Of a stretch of DNA of 64,000 nucleotides, positions 1 to 7,987 are shown piece by piece. Numbering within the stretch: the stretch's first letter is position 1; every line of letters begins with the position of its first letter. Origin of the DNA: Bacteroidota bacterium (GTDB taxonomy: Bacteria; Bacteroidota; Bacteroidia; Flavobacteriales; Flavobacteriaceae). A program made the position numbers and the translations under genes. The DNA lies in NCBI GenBank assembly GCA_023390775.1, contig JAEWCF010000041.1, positions 1 to 64,000 on the forward strand, written 5' to 3'. Under the pieces are notes generated by a model, which was not told the DNA's origin, searched no databases, and saw only the letters and a list, made by a program, of their open reading frames with translations.

Positions 1-1
1 A

Positions 2-271
2 AGCACGATCCTGCAACTCGACACGCCCGACGATATGCGCGGTAGGGTCTCGGCCGTCAATACGATGTTCGTGAGCTCGTCCAATGAACTCGGCGATTTC
101 GAGAGCGGTGTCATGGCGAGCTGGCTCGGGACCGTTCGGGCGGTGGTGACCGGCGGATGCATCACCCTTGGCGTCGTGATCTTTACCTTTTTCAAGTCGC
201 CGCAACTGCGAAACTTTACCTTCGACCAGCACGACCGTCAACCTGCCTCAAAGGCCGATGAGCCGGGATAA
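2..271 (+). CDS. MFS transporter, C-terminal end (partial)
   Basis: This is the last 89 residues of a membrane transporter cut by the window edge, read in the frame that stops at 269-271. The segment [19 protein letters not shown] followed by FESG is characteristic of the EntS-like major facilitator family, where it joins two late membrane helices. One hydrophobic helix follows (roughly [18 protein letters not shown]), then a short polar cytoplasmic tail. The substrate cannot be judged from this part; relatives export siderophores or small molecules. smpB follows after 22 bases and has its own -7 element, so it need not be co-transcribed. Confidence 0.75.
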   Translation, partial: STILQLDTPDDMRGRVSAVNTMFVSSSNELGDFESGVMASWLGTVRAVVTGGCITLGVVIFTFFKSPQLRNFTFDQHDRQPASKADEPG

Positions 272-281
272 TATTTAATCG

Positions 282-289
282 TATTTTTG
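282..289 (+). promoter_or_regulatory. -7 promoter element of smpB
   Basis: TATTTTTG matches the Bacteroidota -7 consensus TAnnTTTG. It ends only four bases before the smpB ATG, so a transcript started here would have almost no leader. I see no convincing -33 TTG at 17-23 bp upstream, so this is a half-supported promoter. Confidence 0.4.
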
Positions 290-293
290 GATC

Positions 294-752
294 ATGCAAC
301 AAAAGGTAAACATCCTCAACAAACGCGCGCGATTTGACTATGAGATCATCGAGACCTACACCGCCGGAATGGTCCTGACGGGTACCGAAATCAAGTCGAT
401 CCGGCTGGGGAAAGCCAATATCACCGAATCTTTCTGCGAATTCCACAACGATGAGCTTTTTGCCGTCAACCTTTACATCGAAGAATATGCTTTTGGCAAC
501 CAATTCAACCATCAGGCCCGGGGCGAGCGGAAACTTTTGCTCAATAAGAGGGAACTTCGGACCCTGCAGCGAAACGTACAGGCCAAAGGTCTGACCATCG
601 TCCCCCTAAAACTTTTCACCAACGAAAAGGGCCTTGCCAAACTCGATATCGGGCTCTGCCGTGGCAAGAAAACCTATGACAAACGCGAATCGCTCAAGGA
701 ACAGGATACCAAACGGGACCTGGACCGCATCAAAAAAGAGTTCAGGCGATGA
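294..752 (+). CDS. smpB: SsrA-binding protein SmpB
   Basis: SmpB binds the tRNA-like part of tmRNA and brings it to stalled ribosomes, starting trans-translation. The 152-residue product has the full family pattern: an N-terminal NKRARFDYEIIETYTAG stretch, the TEIKSIRLGKANI strand, the central beta-barrel segment with GLTIVPLK, and the basic C-terminal tail (KKTYDKRESLKEQD, then DLDRIKKEFRR) that mimics an mRNA in the decoding channel. The length is normal. The ATG at 294 is the only sensible start. Its RNA partner ssrA lies at 55063-55457. The gene overlaps the following regulator by four bases (ATGA). Confidence 0.97.
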   Translation: MQQKVNILNKRARFDYEIIETYTAGMVLTGTEIKSIRLGKANITESFCEFHNDELFAVNLYIEEYAFGNQFNHQARGERKLLLNKRELRTLQRNVQAKGLTIVPLKLFTNEKGLAKLDIGLCRGKKTYDKRESLKEQDTKRDLDRIKKEFRR

Positions 753-1102
753 ACCTTTTGCGGCAAGGCCGGGAATCGCGGGGGCTTCGCATAAAGGATG
801 TGGCCGAGCAAACAAAAATTGACCAGGCGCTCATCTGCAAATTCGAGTCGGGCGAGCGCATTCCCACCGAAAAACAGGCCGATGCGCTGGCGCGATTGCT
901 GGAGATCGACCCAGAGGAAATTCAGGTTTACCGCCTTTCCCAAAAAATTCTTGCGGTTACCGGGACCGGTCATCGTGCATTGAAGGCGATCCGGTCCGCC
1001 GAAGAGCAGATCACGGGCAATCATAAAAAAGAGGAAGTTCCCGTTGACGAAATCCTGAAGGAAATGGATGTGCTCAGGGCAATGCTCCTGCGGAAAAAGT
1101 GA
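749..1102 (+). CDS. XRE-family helix-turn-helix regulator
   Basis: A 117-residue protein with a Cro/cI-type HTH at about residues 5-60 (LRQGRESRGLRIKDVAEQT, then FESGERIPTEKQADALARLL). The remainder is a short helical tail, including LSQKILAVTGTGHRALKAI and a charged C-terminus likely to dimerise. The ATG overlaps the smpB stop (ATGA), so translation is probably coupled. The HTH plus the following helix resembles the N-terminal module I know from Bacteroidota proteins in which such a domain is fused to a Fic or other effector domain; here no effector follows. Its target is unknown. The domain call is firm, the role is not. Confidence 0.75.
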   Translation: MNLLRQGRESRGLRIKDVAEQTKIDQALICKFESGERIPTEKQADALARLLEIDPEEIQVYRLSQKILAVTGTGHRALKAIRSAEEQITGNHKKEEVPVDEILKEMDVLRAMLLRKK

Positions 1103-1147
1103 TCGGAAACAGCGCTGAAAACTTGCAAATTAACGCTCTATTTTGGA

Positions 1148-1215
1148 CCTCAAAGGTTTTATTCCGCTGCGCTCCATACAATTCGGCTGGCGCCTCGGGT
1201 TTAAAACCTTTGAGG
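1148..1215. repeat. Intergenic hairpin element with recurring core
   Basis: A perfect 14-bp inverted repeat (CCTCAAAGGTTTTA at 1148-1161, its complement at 1202-1215) encloses a 40-bp loop. The loop core, starting CCGCTGCGCTCCATACAATT and ending TTCGGCTGGCGCCTCGGG, recurs with few changes at 9117-9153. It lies between the 3' ends of the XRE gene and pcm. It could act as a bidirectional terminator-like structure, but neither strand has a long T-run after it. Confidence 0.7.
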
Positions 1216-1260
1216 TGTGATTTACGGGAAAACCGGAAATAATCACAATTAACGTTTGAA

Positions 1261-1902
1261 TCACGTTTTATCGCCCAAAAGCGGTACAAACCTGAACTCC
1301 CCAAATTCGTGTTTCTCGAACTGCGTCTCGTTCTTCCTGACCAACAGCGTCATGACCTGGACGTTTTCCCCTACCGGAATTACGAGCCTTCCGCCAATCT
1401 TGAGCTGGGCCATGAGCGGCTGCGGGATCATCGGTGCGCCGGCGGTCACGATAATGCTGTCGTAGGGCGCGTGGTTTGGAAGCCCCTTATACCCGTCGCC
1501 GAAGGACAGGTGCTTGGGCCGGATGCCCAGCTTGGGCAAAAGGACCGAAGTTTTCTTGAAGAGCTCGTTTTGCCGCTCGATGCTGTACACCTTTGCGCCA
1601 AGAGCAAAAAGTACGGCGGTCTGGTACCCCGAACCGGTCCCGATCTCCAAAACCTTGTGGTCGCGTTTGACCTGGAGGAGTTGCGTCTGGAACGCTACCG
1701 TGTAGGGCTGCGAAATGGTCTGGCCGGCACCGATGGGAAAAGGCTTGTCCTGATAGGCGTAATTTTCGAATCCCGACTCCAGGAAAAGATGCCTGGGAAT
1801 CTTGCGGATCGCGTCCAGGACGGCCTTGTCGGCAATGCCTTTCTCCTGTAACTGCATGACCAATTGGTTGCGCAATCCCTGATGTTTGGGTGTATCTTTC
1901 AC
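1261..1902 (-). CDS. pcm: Protein-L-isoaspartate O-methyltransferase
   Basis: Uses S-adenosylmethionine to methylate isoaspartyl residues in damaged proteins, the first step of their repair. Numbered from a GTG at 1900-1902 (213 residues), GAGQTISQPY at about 58-67 is the family's substrate loop and EIGTGSGYQTAVL at 86-98 is the AdoMet-binding motif I. The downstream IIVTAGAP and GGRLVIPVG segments complete the Rossmann-type fold. The frame stays open to an ATG-type start at 1971, adding 23 residues that look non-native. I prefer the GTG because homologues begin at KDTxKHQGLRNQLV. The gene stands alone and converges with the XRE gene. Confidence 0.93.
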   Translation of the reverse strand: MKDTPKHQGLRNQLVMQLQEKGIADKAVLDAIRKIPRHLFLESGFENYAYQDKPFPIGAGQTISQPYTVAFQTQLLQVKRDHKVLEIGTGSGYQTAVLFALGAKVYSIERQNELFKKTSVLLPKLGIRPKHLSFGDGYKGLPNHAPYDSIIVTAGAPMIPQPLMAQLKIGGRLVIPVGENVQVMTLLVRKNETQFEKHEFGEFRFVPLLGDKT

Positions 1903-2027
1903 GGCGGGTAGTAAAGCGCAAACATAAGAAACTAATTGCTGAAAAGGAATCGGCGGAAGGGCCAAAATCATCGCCCGGAAAGCCGTAATTTAAAGTCCCG
2001 GGTGCCAAATGGTTTGCCGATTATTGC

Positions 2028-2035
2028 TATTTTTG
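2028..2035 (+). promoter_or_regulatory. -7 promoter element of the 2050 operon
   Basis: TATTTTTG matches TAnnTTTG and ends 14 bases before the ATG at 2050. No well-spaced TTG is visible upstream. It is the likely promoter of the seven-gene plus-strand run up to miaA. Confidence 0.45.
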
Positions 2036-2049
2036 CCCAAAACACGACT

Positions 2050-3012
2050 ATGTTGAAAGTTGGCGTATTGGGTGCGGGCCACCTCGGCAAGATCCACCTC
2101 AGGCTGCTGCAGCAGTCCGACCGGTATGAACTCGCCGGGTTCTACGACGACAACCAGGCCTACGCCGAAAAGATCGAGGTTGAATTTGGCTACCGCAGAT
2201 TCAACACGATCAATGCGCTGATCCATGCCGTGGACGTGGTGGACATCGTCACGCCGACGCTTTCGCACTACAAATGCGCACGGGTCGCCATCAAGTCGGG
2301 CAAACACGTGTTCATTGAAAAACCCATTTCAAATACGGTCAAGGAAGCCGAGGAAATCATTGGCCTCGCGGATGAATATGGCGTATTGGGCCAGGTGGGC
2401 CACGTGGAAAGGTTCAATCCGGCGTTTCGGGCGGTAAAGGACATGATTTCAAATCCGATGTTCATTGAAACGCACAGGCTTGCGGAATTCAATCCCCGCG
2501 GCACCGATGTCCCCGTCGTTTTGGATTTGATGATCCACGATATCGACGCGATCCTGAGCGTCGTGAAGTCGCCTGTGAAGAATGTGAGTGCGAGCGGGGT
2601 TTCGGTCATCTCGGAGACGCCCGACATCGCCAATGCCCGGATCGAATTCGAGAACGGATGCGTCGCGAACCTCACGGCAAGCCGCATCTCATTGAAAAAC
2701 ATGCGCAAATCGCGCTTTTTCCAAAAGGATGCCTACATCTCGGTGGATTTTCTAGAGAAAAAATGCGAGGTGGTCAAAATGAAGGATGCGCCGGAAAAAC
2801 CGGGCGACTTTGACATGATTCTCCAAAATGCCGAAGGCGTCCGCAAGCAAATCTATTTTGACAATCCCGAGGTGCCGGCCAGCAATGCGATCCTGGAAGA
2901 ACTGGAAACCTTTGCCGATGCGATTATCAACAACTCGCGGCCCGTGGTTACCCTCCGCGACGGCACCGATGCGCTTCGCGTCGCCCATAAGATCATCGGC
3001 TGTTTCAAATGA
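2050..3012 (+). CDS. Gfo/Idh/MocA family NAD(P)-dependent oxidoreductase
   Basis: A 320-residue dehydrogenase of the glucose-fructose oxidoreductase/inositol dehydrogenase family. VGVLGAGHLGKIH at residues 4-16 is the Rossmann dinucleotide loop and EKPISNT at 90-96 is the diagnostic EKP motif. The substrate-binding half has DLMIHDIDAILS, containing the usual H-D pair. The sugar or polyol substrate cannot be told from sequence. The reading frame is open back to 1936, but the ATG at 2050, preceded by a -7 element, starts directly at the cofactor fold and is chosen. 3-Hydroxybutyryl-CoA dehydrogenase follows after 19 bases. Confidence 0.9.
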   Translation: MLKVGVLGAGHLGKIHLRLLQQSDRYELAGFYDDNQAYAEKIEVEFGYRRFNTINALIHAVDVVDIVTPTLSHYKCARVAIKSGKHVFIEKPISNTVKEAEEIIGLADEYGVLGQVGHVERFNPAFRAVKDMISNPMFIETHRLAEFNPRGTDVPVVLDLMIHDIDAILSVVKSPVKNVSASGVSVISETPDIANARIEFENGCVANLTASRISLKNMRKSRFFQKDAYISVDFLEKKCEVVKMKDAPEKPGDFDMILQNAEGVRKQIYFDNPEVPASNAILEELETFADAIINNSRPVVTLRDGTDALRVAHKIIGCFK

Positions 3013-3031
3013 CCAAAACCATTCAAACATA

Positions 3032-3925
3032 ATGAAGAATATCGCAGTAATCGGCGCCGGGACCATGGGGAACGGCATCGCGCACACCTTTGCACAAAGC
3101 GGATACCCCGTAAGGCTTATCGACATCTCCGAAAAATCGCTTGAAAAGGGCATGAATACCATTTCGTCCAACCTGGACCGTATGGTCGCAAAGGGATCGA
3201 TATCCGCTGACGACAAGTCGCACACACTTTCCAATATTTCAACTTTTACCGATCTGGCGCAAGGCGTAAACGGCGTGGACCTCGTTGTGGAGGCCGCAAC
3301 CGAGAACGTTGAACTTAAGCTGAATATCTTCCGCCAGTTAAACGAATTGTGCAGTTCCTCCACCATCCTGGCGACCAATACATCTTCCATTTCGATCACG
3401 CAGATCGCATCGGTGGTGAACGGGGCCGAACGCGTCATCGGCATGCATTTCATGAACCCGGTGCCCATCATGAAATTGGTGGAAATCATCCGCGGCTATA
3501 ACACATCGGACCTTGTGACCAAGTCGATCATGGACCTGTCGACCGCCCTTGGGAAGGTGCCGGTGGAGGTGAACGATTATCCGGGATTTGTGGCGAACCG
3601 CATTTTGATGCCGATGATCAACGAATCGATCGAAACGCTCTACAACGGCGTTGCGGGGGTTTACGAGATCGACACGGTCATGAAACTCGGGATGGCGCAT
3701 CCGATGGGGCCGCTTCAGCTTGCGGATTTCATCGGGCTCGACGTTTGCCTCGCAATCCTTAACGTCATGCACGAAGGGTTCCGAAACCCCAAATACGCGC
3801 CCTGCCCGCTGCTTGTCAATATGGTAAGGGCCGGCAAACTCGGTGTTAAGTCCGGCGAAGGTTTTTATGATTACGCCGAAAGCAGGAAGGCCGAGAAGGT
3901 TTCCAGGCAGTTTCAACAACGCTGA
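3032..3925 (+). CDS. 3-hydroxybutyryl-CoA dehydrogenase
   Basis: Oxidises or reduces 3-hydroxyacyl-CoA with NAD(P) in short-chain fatty-acid or butanoate metabolism. The 297 residues show IGAGTMGNGIAH (7-18) for NAD binding, ATNTSSISIT at about 114-123, and HFMNPVPIMKLVEI at 139-152 containing the catalytic His of the His-Glu pair. The C-terminal helical domain carries DYPGFVANRILMPMINE and GMAHPMGPLQLADFIGLD. It is a stand-alone single-function enzyme, not a FadB-type fusion. Its TGA overlaps the ATG of the DUF1015 gene (ATGA), indicating co-translation. Confidence 0.93.
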   Translation: MKNIAVIGAGTMGNGIAHTFAQSGYPVRLIDISEKSLEKGMNTISSNLDRMVAKGSISADDKSHTLSNISTFTDLAQGVNGVDLVVEAATENVELKLNIFRQLNELCSSSTILATNTSSISITQIASVVNGAERVIGMHFMNPVPIMKLVEIIRGYNTSDLVTKSIMDLSTALGKVPVEVNDYPGFVANRILMPMINESIETLYNGVAGVYEIDTVMKLGMAHPMGPLQLADFIGLDVCLAILNVMHEGFRNPKYAPCPLLVNMVRAGKLGVKSGEGFYDYAESRKAEKVSRQFQQR

Positions 3926-5133
3926 TGGCACGGATAGACCCATTTCGCGGCGTTTGCCCCACCCGTGACAAGGTGAGCCTGGTGAGCTCGCGCTCCTATG
4001 AGGAATATCCGGCCGCCGAACTGGCCTGCCAACTGCAGTTCAATCCGCTCTCGTTCCTGCATGTGCTGCACCCCGCTTATGCCGGGACCCACTCCACCGA
4101 CAACGAAAAGCGATTCAGGACCGTGCACCAGCGGTACTCGTCTTTTTTCGAGGACGGGATACTCGAGCGGGACCCGCAGCCCTGTTTTTACATTCATCGC
4201 ATCGTCAGTGGCGACCGTACCTTTACGGGCATCATCGCCGCGACCAATATTTCCGATTATAAGTCGCAAGTCATTAAGCGCCACGAAGAAACATTTCGTT
4301 ACCGTGTGGAATTCTTTAAGGACTATATGAAGTATTCGGGTTTCAATACAGAGCCCGTGCTGATGACCTACGGTTCGAACCCGCGCATTTCCGACTGGCT
4401 TGTCGAGCACACCCGGCATACGGCACATTTTGAATTTTCGACCAAAAGGCGTGAAAAACATCTTTTCTGGAAAGTGTCGAACACCGCGCAGATCGCACGT
4501 CTCCAGCGGTATTTTGGCGAGGTTTCGGCCCTGTACATTGCCGACGGGCATCACCGCTCGGCTTCGTCGGAGATGCTTTATGACGAGACCGGAGCGGACG
4601 ATGGCCACTTCATGAGTTACCTGATCGCCGAAGAGGACCTGCGCATATATGCCTTCCACCGGCTTGTGCGCGATCTTAACGGGCTCGACGAAGCCATATT
4701 CATAAAAAGGGTTTCCGAACATTTCCTGATCGAGGCCCGGAACCAGGAAGTCTTTGTACCGCAACGGCCGAATGAGTTTGGCATGTACCTACAGGGGAAA
4801 TCGTACTCGCTTGCCCTGCGCGATGAAAGCCGGAAGTTTGACACGCCGCTTGACGCGCTCGACAGCCAGATCCTTTACGAGAAAATACTTTTGCCCATCC
4901 TTGGGATAAGCGACCTGCGGAACGACGAAAGGATTGACTATGTTCCCGCTAACCGGCCCGTGCTGGATTTTCAGTCCCGTTTTGACGACGGGAAATTTGC
5001 GGTCGGGTTCCTGTTGCATCCGTGCCCGGTTTCGCTGATCCGCGACATCGCCGACGCCGGCCTGGTCATGCCCCCGAAAAGCACCTACATCGAACCCAAG
5101 CTCCGAAGTGGGCTCATCATACACGAATTCTGA
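3925..5133 (+). CDS. DUF1015 family protein
   Basis: A 402-residue member of the conserved DUF1015 family, widespread in bacteria and without an assigned reaction that I know of. Family marks are the N-terminal PFRGVCPTRDKVSLVSSRSY segment, then FNPLSFLHV, and the central IADGHHRSASSEM motif, whose Asp and two His suggest a catalytic or metal site. It has no signal peptide or membrane segments, so it is cytoplasmic. It overlaps both neighbours (hydroxybutyryl-CoA dehydrogenase and yggS) by one to four bases, which points to stoichiometric co-expression. Confidence 0.88.
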   Translation: MARIDPFRGVCPTRDKVSLVSSRSYEEYPAAELACQLQFNPLSFLHVLHPAYAGTHSTDNEKRFRTVHQRYSSFFEDGILERDPQPCFYIHRIVSGDRTFTGIIAATNISDYKSQVIKRHEETFRYRVEFFKDYMKYSGFNTEPVLMTYGSNPRISDWLVEHTRHTAHFEFSTKRREKHLFWKVSNTAQIARLQRYFGEVSALYIADGHHRSASSEMLYDETGADDGHFMSYLIAEEDLRIYAFHRLVRDLNGLDEAIFIKRVSEHFLIEARNQEVFVPQRPNEFGMYLQGKSYSLALRDESRKFDTPLDALDSQILYEKILLPILGISDLRNDERIDYVPANRPVLDFQSRFDDGKFAVGFLLHPCPVSLIRDIADAGLVMPPKSTYIEPKLRSGLIIHEF

Positions 5134-5780
5134 TGGATATCGGGCAAAACATCGCGAAGATCCGCAAAGCCCTGCCGGAACACGTGACTTTGGTCGCGGT
5201 CTCGAAGACCCAGCCGATAGAAGCCGTCCTGCAGGCATACGAGGCGGGACAACGCGATTTCGGGGAAAACAGGATCCAGGAAATGGCCGACAAGCACGAT
5301 AAATTGCCGAATGACATCCGATGGCACATGATCGGTCACGTGCAAACCAATAAAGTCCGGCAAATGGCGGGTTTCGTTCATCTTGTGCACGGCGTCGACA
5401 GTGAAAAACTTCTTGAGGAAATTGACCGGCAGGCCAAAAAGCACGGCCGCACGATCGATTGCCTTTTGCAGGTTTTCATTGCATCGGAAGAAACGAAATT
5501 CGGGCTGGATGCGGGCGAACTGGAAAATCTCCTGTCGGCCCTTGACGATTATCCGTCGGTGCGGATACGCGGCCTGATGGGAATGGCCAGCCTGACCGAT
5601 GACGATGCTCAAATCAAAGCCGAATTTTCCGCACTGAAAAAATTATACGACCACTACGCCCAAACGCACGGTTTTGACACCCTCTCCATGGGAATGAGCG
5701 GCGATTACGGGATCGCTGTCAATTGCGGAAGCACGATGGTACGCGTGGGAAGCCGTATCTTTGGCACCAGAAACTACTGA
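5133..5780 (+). CDS. yggS: YggS-type pyridoxal phosphate homeostasis protein
   Basis: This fold-type III PLP-binding protein has no known catalytic activity and buffers intracellular pyridoxal phosphate. The 215-residue product has the PLP lysine in LVAVSKTQP (about residue 25), then FGENRIQEM, WHMIGHVQTNKV, and the C-terminal MGMSGDYGIAVNCGSTMVRVGSRIFG block that holds the phosphate. The ATG at 5133 overlaps the preceding stop. Longer frames upstream run inside DUF1015 and are rejected. Length is typical. Confidence 0.95.
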   Translation: MDIGQNIAKIRKALPEHVTLVAVSKTQPIEAVLQAYEAGQRDFGENRIQEMADKHDKLPNDIRWHMIGHVQTNKVRQMAGFVHLVHGVDSEKLLEEIDRQAKKHGRTIDCLLQVFIASEETKFGLDAGELENLLSALDDYPSVRIRGLMGMASLTDDDAQIKAEFSALKKLYDHYAQTHGFDTLSMGMSGDYGIAVNCGSTMVRVGSRIFGTRNY

Positions 5781-5781
5781 A

Positions 5782-7137
5782 TTGTACGCAATACTCGATA
5801 TAGAAACCACCGGAGGCCAGTTCAACGAGGAGGGCATCACCGAAATCGCGATCTACCGATTCGACGGGCATGAGGTGACCGACCAGTTCATTTCACTTGT
5901 CAACCCGGAGATTCCGATCCAGCCGTTTGTGGTCAAACTCACCGGAATCAGCAATGCGATGCTTCGATCGGCGCCCAAATTTCACGAGGTGGCCAAGCGG
6001 ATCGTCGAAATCACCAAGGATGCCGTCATTGTCGCGCACAACGCGCCCTTCGACTACCGCATCCTGCGCACCGAATTTCGCCGGCTGGGTTACGATTTCC
6101 AGGCCCATACCCTTTGTACCGTGGAACTTGCCCAGAGGCTTTTGCCCGAGCAACCGGCCTATAGCCTTGGCAAACTCGTAAGGGCGCTGGGGATTCCGAT
6201 GGCCGACCGGCACCGCGCGACCGGAGATGCCCTGGCCACGGTCAAACTCTTCAAATTGCTCCTCGACCGCGATACCAATAAGGAAATCGTCAGGGAATTC
6301 ATCAGGACGGAGGTAGAAAAAGGCCTGGAACCCCGGCTTTTGGACCTGGTTGAGTCGTTGCCTTCCCGCACCGGGATCTTTTACATCCACCGCGAGGACG
6401 GGACGGTAAGTTTCATCGGCCGGAGCCGAAATATCCGCAAGAGCGTGAACCAGCATTTTGCAAGCGATGCCAAAATCTCTAAGATCATCCGGTCGGAGGT
6501 GTTCAGGGTCACCTTTGACGAAACCGGAAGCGAATTGATTTCACTTCTCAAGGAACACGAGGAGATCCGGGCATTGAAACCCGCGCACAACCGCATCCCG
6601 AAAAGGCGCAATTACCAGTGGACTTTGACGCGGAACCTTGATACCGACGGATACATTACCCTTGGGTACCGCCGGGCAGAAAAGAACGAACCGGGTTGCT
6701 TCCTTTCCCGGCACGATGCGCATGCTTCCCTGACGCGGATCGTCCAGCAGTACAAACTCTGCCCCATCCGGTGCGGGATCGCCGAACCCGATGCTCCCTG
6801 CAGCCTGCACCAAAAAGGACCGTGTGACGCCTGTTCAGGGAAGGAATCGCCCGCCGAGTACAATAAGAGGGCCGAGGAATTCCTGCTCAGGAGCGTTCCC
6901 GAGACCGAAAGTTTCATCGCCATTGGCCGCGGGCGGACCATCAATGAAAGAAGTGCCGTCGTGGTGGAAAACGGCCGGTACCTGGGCTATTCGTTCTTTG
7001 ACCTGAATTTCCAGATCAACAACAAAAACATCCTCAAAAATTTGCTGATCCCGCATCAACCCGAAGGCAATGCCGCGGCAATTATCCGTTCATTCCTGAT
7101 CCGCAATAAGGCCATCAAAATAATTCCGTTCGAGTAG
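5782..7137 (+). CDS. DnaQ-like exonuclease fused to a GIY-YIG (UvrC/Cho-like) nuclease
   Basis: A two-nuclease fusion of about 451 residues. The N-terminal 3'-5' exonuclease of the DEDDh class shows AILDIETTGG (Exo I, about 3-12), AHNAPFDYRIL (Exo II, about 85-95) and HRATGDALAT (Exo III, about 144-153). After a linker, GIFYIHREDG with FIGRSRNIRKSV (about 198-221) is the GIY-YIG core as in UvrC and Cho, followed by a Cys-rich stretch (CPIRC, then CSLH and CDAC). It probably acts in DNA repair or end processing. No ATG is available: the likely start is TTG at 5782, two bases after the yggS stop; another TTG lies at 5761. Confidence 0.85.
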   Translation: MYAILDIETTGGQFNEEGITEIAIYRFDGHEVTDQFISLVNPEIPIQPFVVKLTGISNAMLRSAPKFHEVAKRIVEITKDAVIVAHNAPFDYRILRTEFRRLGYDFQAHTLCTVELAQRLLPEQPAYSLGKLVRALGIPMADRHRATGDALATVKLFKLLLDRDTNKEIVREFIRTEVEKGLEPRLLDLVESLPSRTGIFYIHREDGTVSFIGRSRNIRKSVNQHFASDAKISKIIRSEVFRVTFDETGSELISLLKEHEEIRALKPAHNRIPKRRNYQWTLTRNLDTDGYITLGYRRAEKNEPGCFLSRHDAHASLTRIVQQYKLCPIRCGIAEPDAPCSLHQKGPCDACSGKESPAEYNKRAEEFLLRSVPETESFIAIGRGRTINERSAVVVENGRYLGYSFFDLNFQINNKNILKNLLIPHQPEGNAAAIIRSFLIRNKAIKIIPFE

Positions 7138-7144
7138 AAATGCC

Positions 7145-7152
7145 TATTTTTG
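7145..7152 (+). promoter_or_regulatory. -7 element ahead of the ion channel gene
   Basis: TATTTTTG matches TAnnTTTG. If used, it favours the GTG at 7168 as the channel start, because the alternative TTG at 7150-7152 lies inside the element itself. Confidence 0.35.
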
Positions 7153-7167
7153 GATAAAACCGGTTTT

Positions 7168-7986
7168 GTGATCATTCCCGAAAAACTTCGTGCCCGGCTG
7201 CACACCGTCATCCATGAGGCCGACACGCCCGCCGGAAAGGCCTTTGACCTGATCCTGTTGGCTGTCATCATCCTGAGCATCGTGCTGGTCACGCTGGAGA
7301 GCGTCGCGTCGATCAATAACGCTTATGGGTATGAACTTTACCTGGTGGAATGGATCATCACGATCGCTTTCACCCTCGAGTACATAGGCAGATTGCTCAC
7401 CGTACGCCGGCCCATGAAATACATGCTGAGCTTTTACGGCATCATCGACCTGCTGGCGACGCTCCCCTCCTACATTGACCTGATTTTTCCCGGACTCCAC
7501 TTTTTGATCGCGCTCCGGGCGGTCAGGCTGTTGCGGGTTTTCAGGATCTTGAAGCTGGTGCATTTCGTGGGCGCGTCGAATTTATTGGTGGTCGCGCTTC
7601 GCAAGAGCCGGGTCAAGATCATGGTTTTTCTCTTCACGGTGCTGGTACTGTGCATCATCATGGGAACCATCATGTACCTGGTCGAAGGGCCGGAAAATGG
7701 TTATACCAACATTCCCGTAAGCATTTACTGGACGATCGTTACCCTTACCACAGTGGGATTTGGCGACATCACGCCGCATACGCCGCTGGGGCAGGTCATT
7801 GCCTCGGTAATCATGATCCTGGGTTATGGCATCATCGCCGTCCCGACTGGAATCGTGACCTCAGAATTTCTCTCACAGGAACACAACGCCAAAAACAATA
7901 CACAGGCCTGCCCGGACTGCGGTGTCAATAACCATAAAGATGACGCCAATTTCTGTTTTCATTGCGGGGCCGCACTTCACATCTGA
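7168..7986 (+). CDS. Voltage-gated K+ channel-like ion transporter with C-terminal zinc ribbon
   Basis: Six membrane segments form a tetrameric cation channel subunit. S4 carries regularly spaced arginines (RAVRLLRVFRILKL, about 117-130), the voltage-sensor signature. The pore loop contains TLTTVGFGD (about 192-200), the K+ selectivity filter. The cytoplasmic tail is short and ends in a four-cysteine zinc ribbon (CPDC and CFHC), which is unusual for this family. I place the start at GTG 7168 (272 residues); a TTG at 7150 would add six. It lies between the nuclease fusion and miaA, one base before the latter's ATG. Confidence 0.88.
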   Translation: MIIPEKLRARLHTVIHEADTPAGKAFDLILLAVIILSIVLVTLESVASINNAYGYELYLVEWIITIAFTLEYIGRLLTVRRPMKYMLSFYGIIDLLATLPSYIDLIFPGLHFLIALRAVRLLRVFRILKLVHFVGASNLLVVALRKSRVKIMVFLFTVLVLCIIMGTIMYLVEGPENGYTNIPVSIYWTIVTLTTVGFGDITPHTPLGQVIASVIMILGYGIIAVPTGIVTSEFLSQEHNAKNNTQACPDCGVNNHKDDANFCFHCGAALHI

Positions 7987-7987
7987 T

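Noticed and set aside
1936..2049. N-terminal extension of the Gfo/Idh protein
   Set aside because: The 38 extra residues are basic and precede the cofactor fold and the -7 element; the ATG at 2050 fits the family.
2752..3489. 245-codon frame antisense to the Gfo/Idh and hydroxybutyryl-CoA dehydrogenase genes
   Set aside because: It spans two well-supported genes and their boundary and shows no domain.
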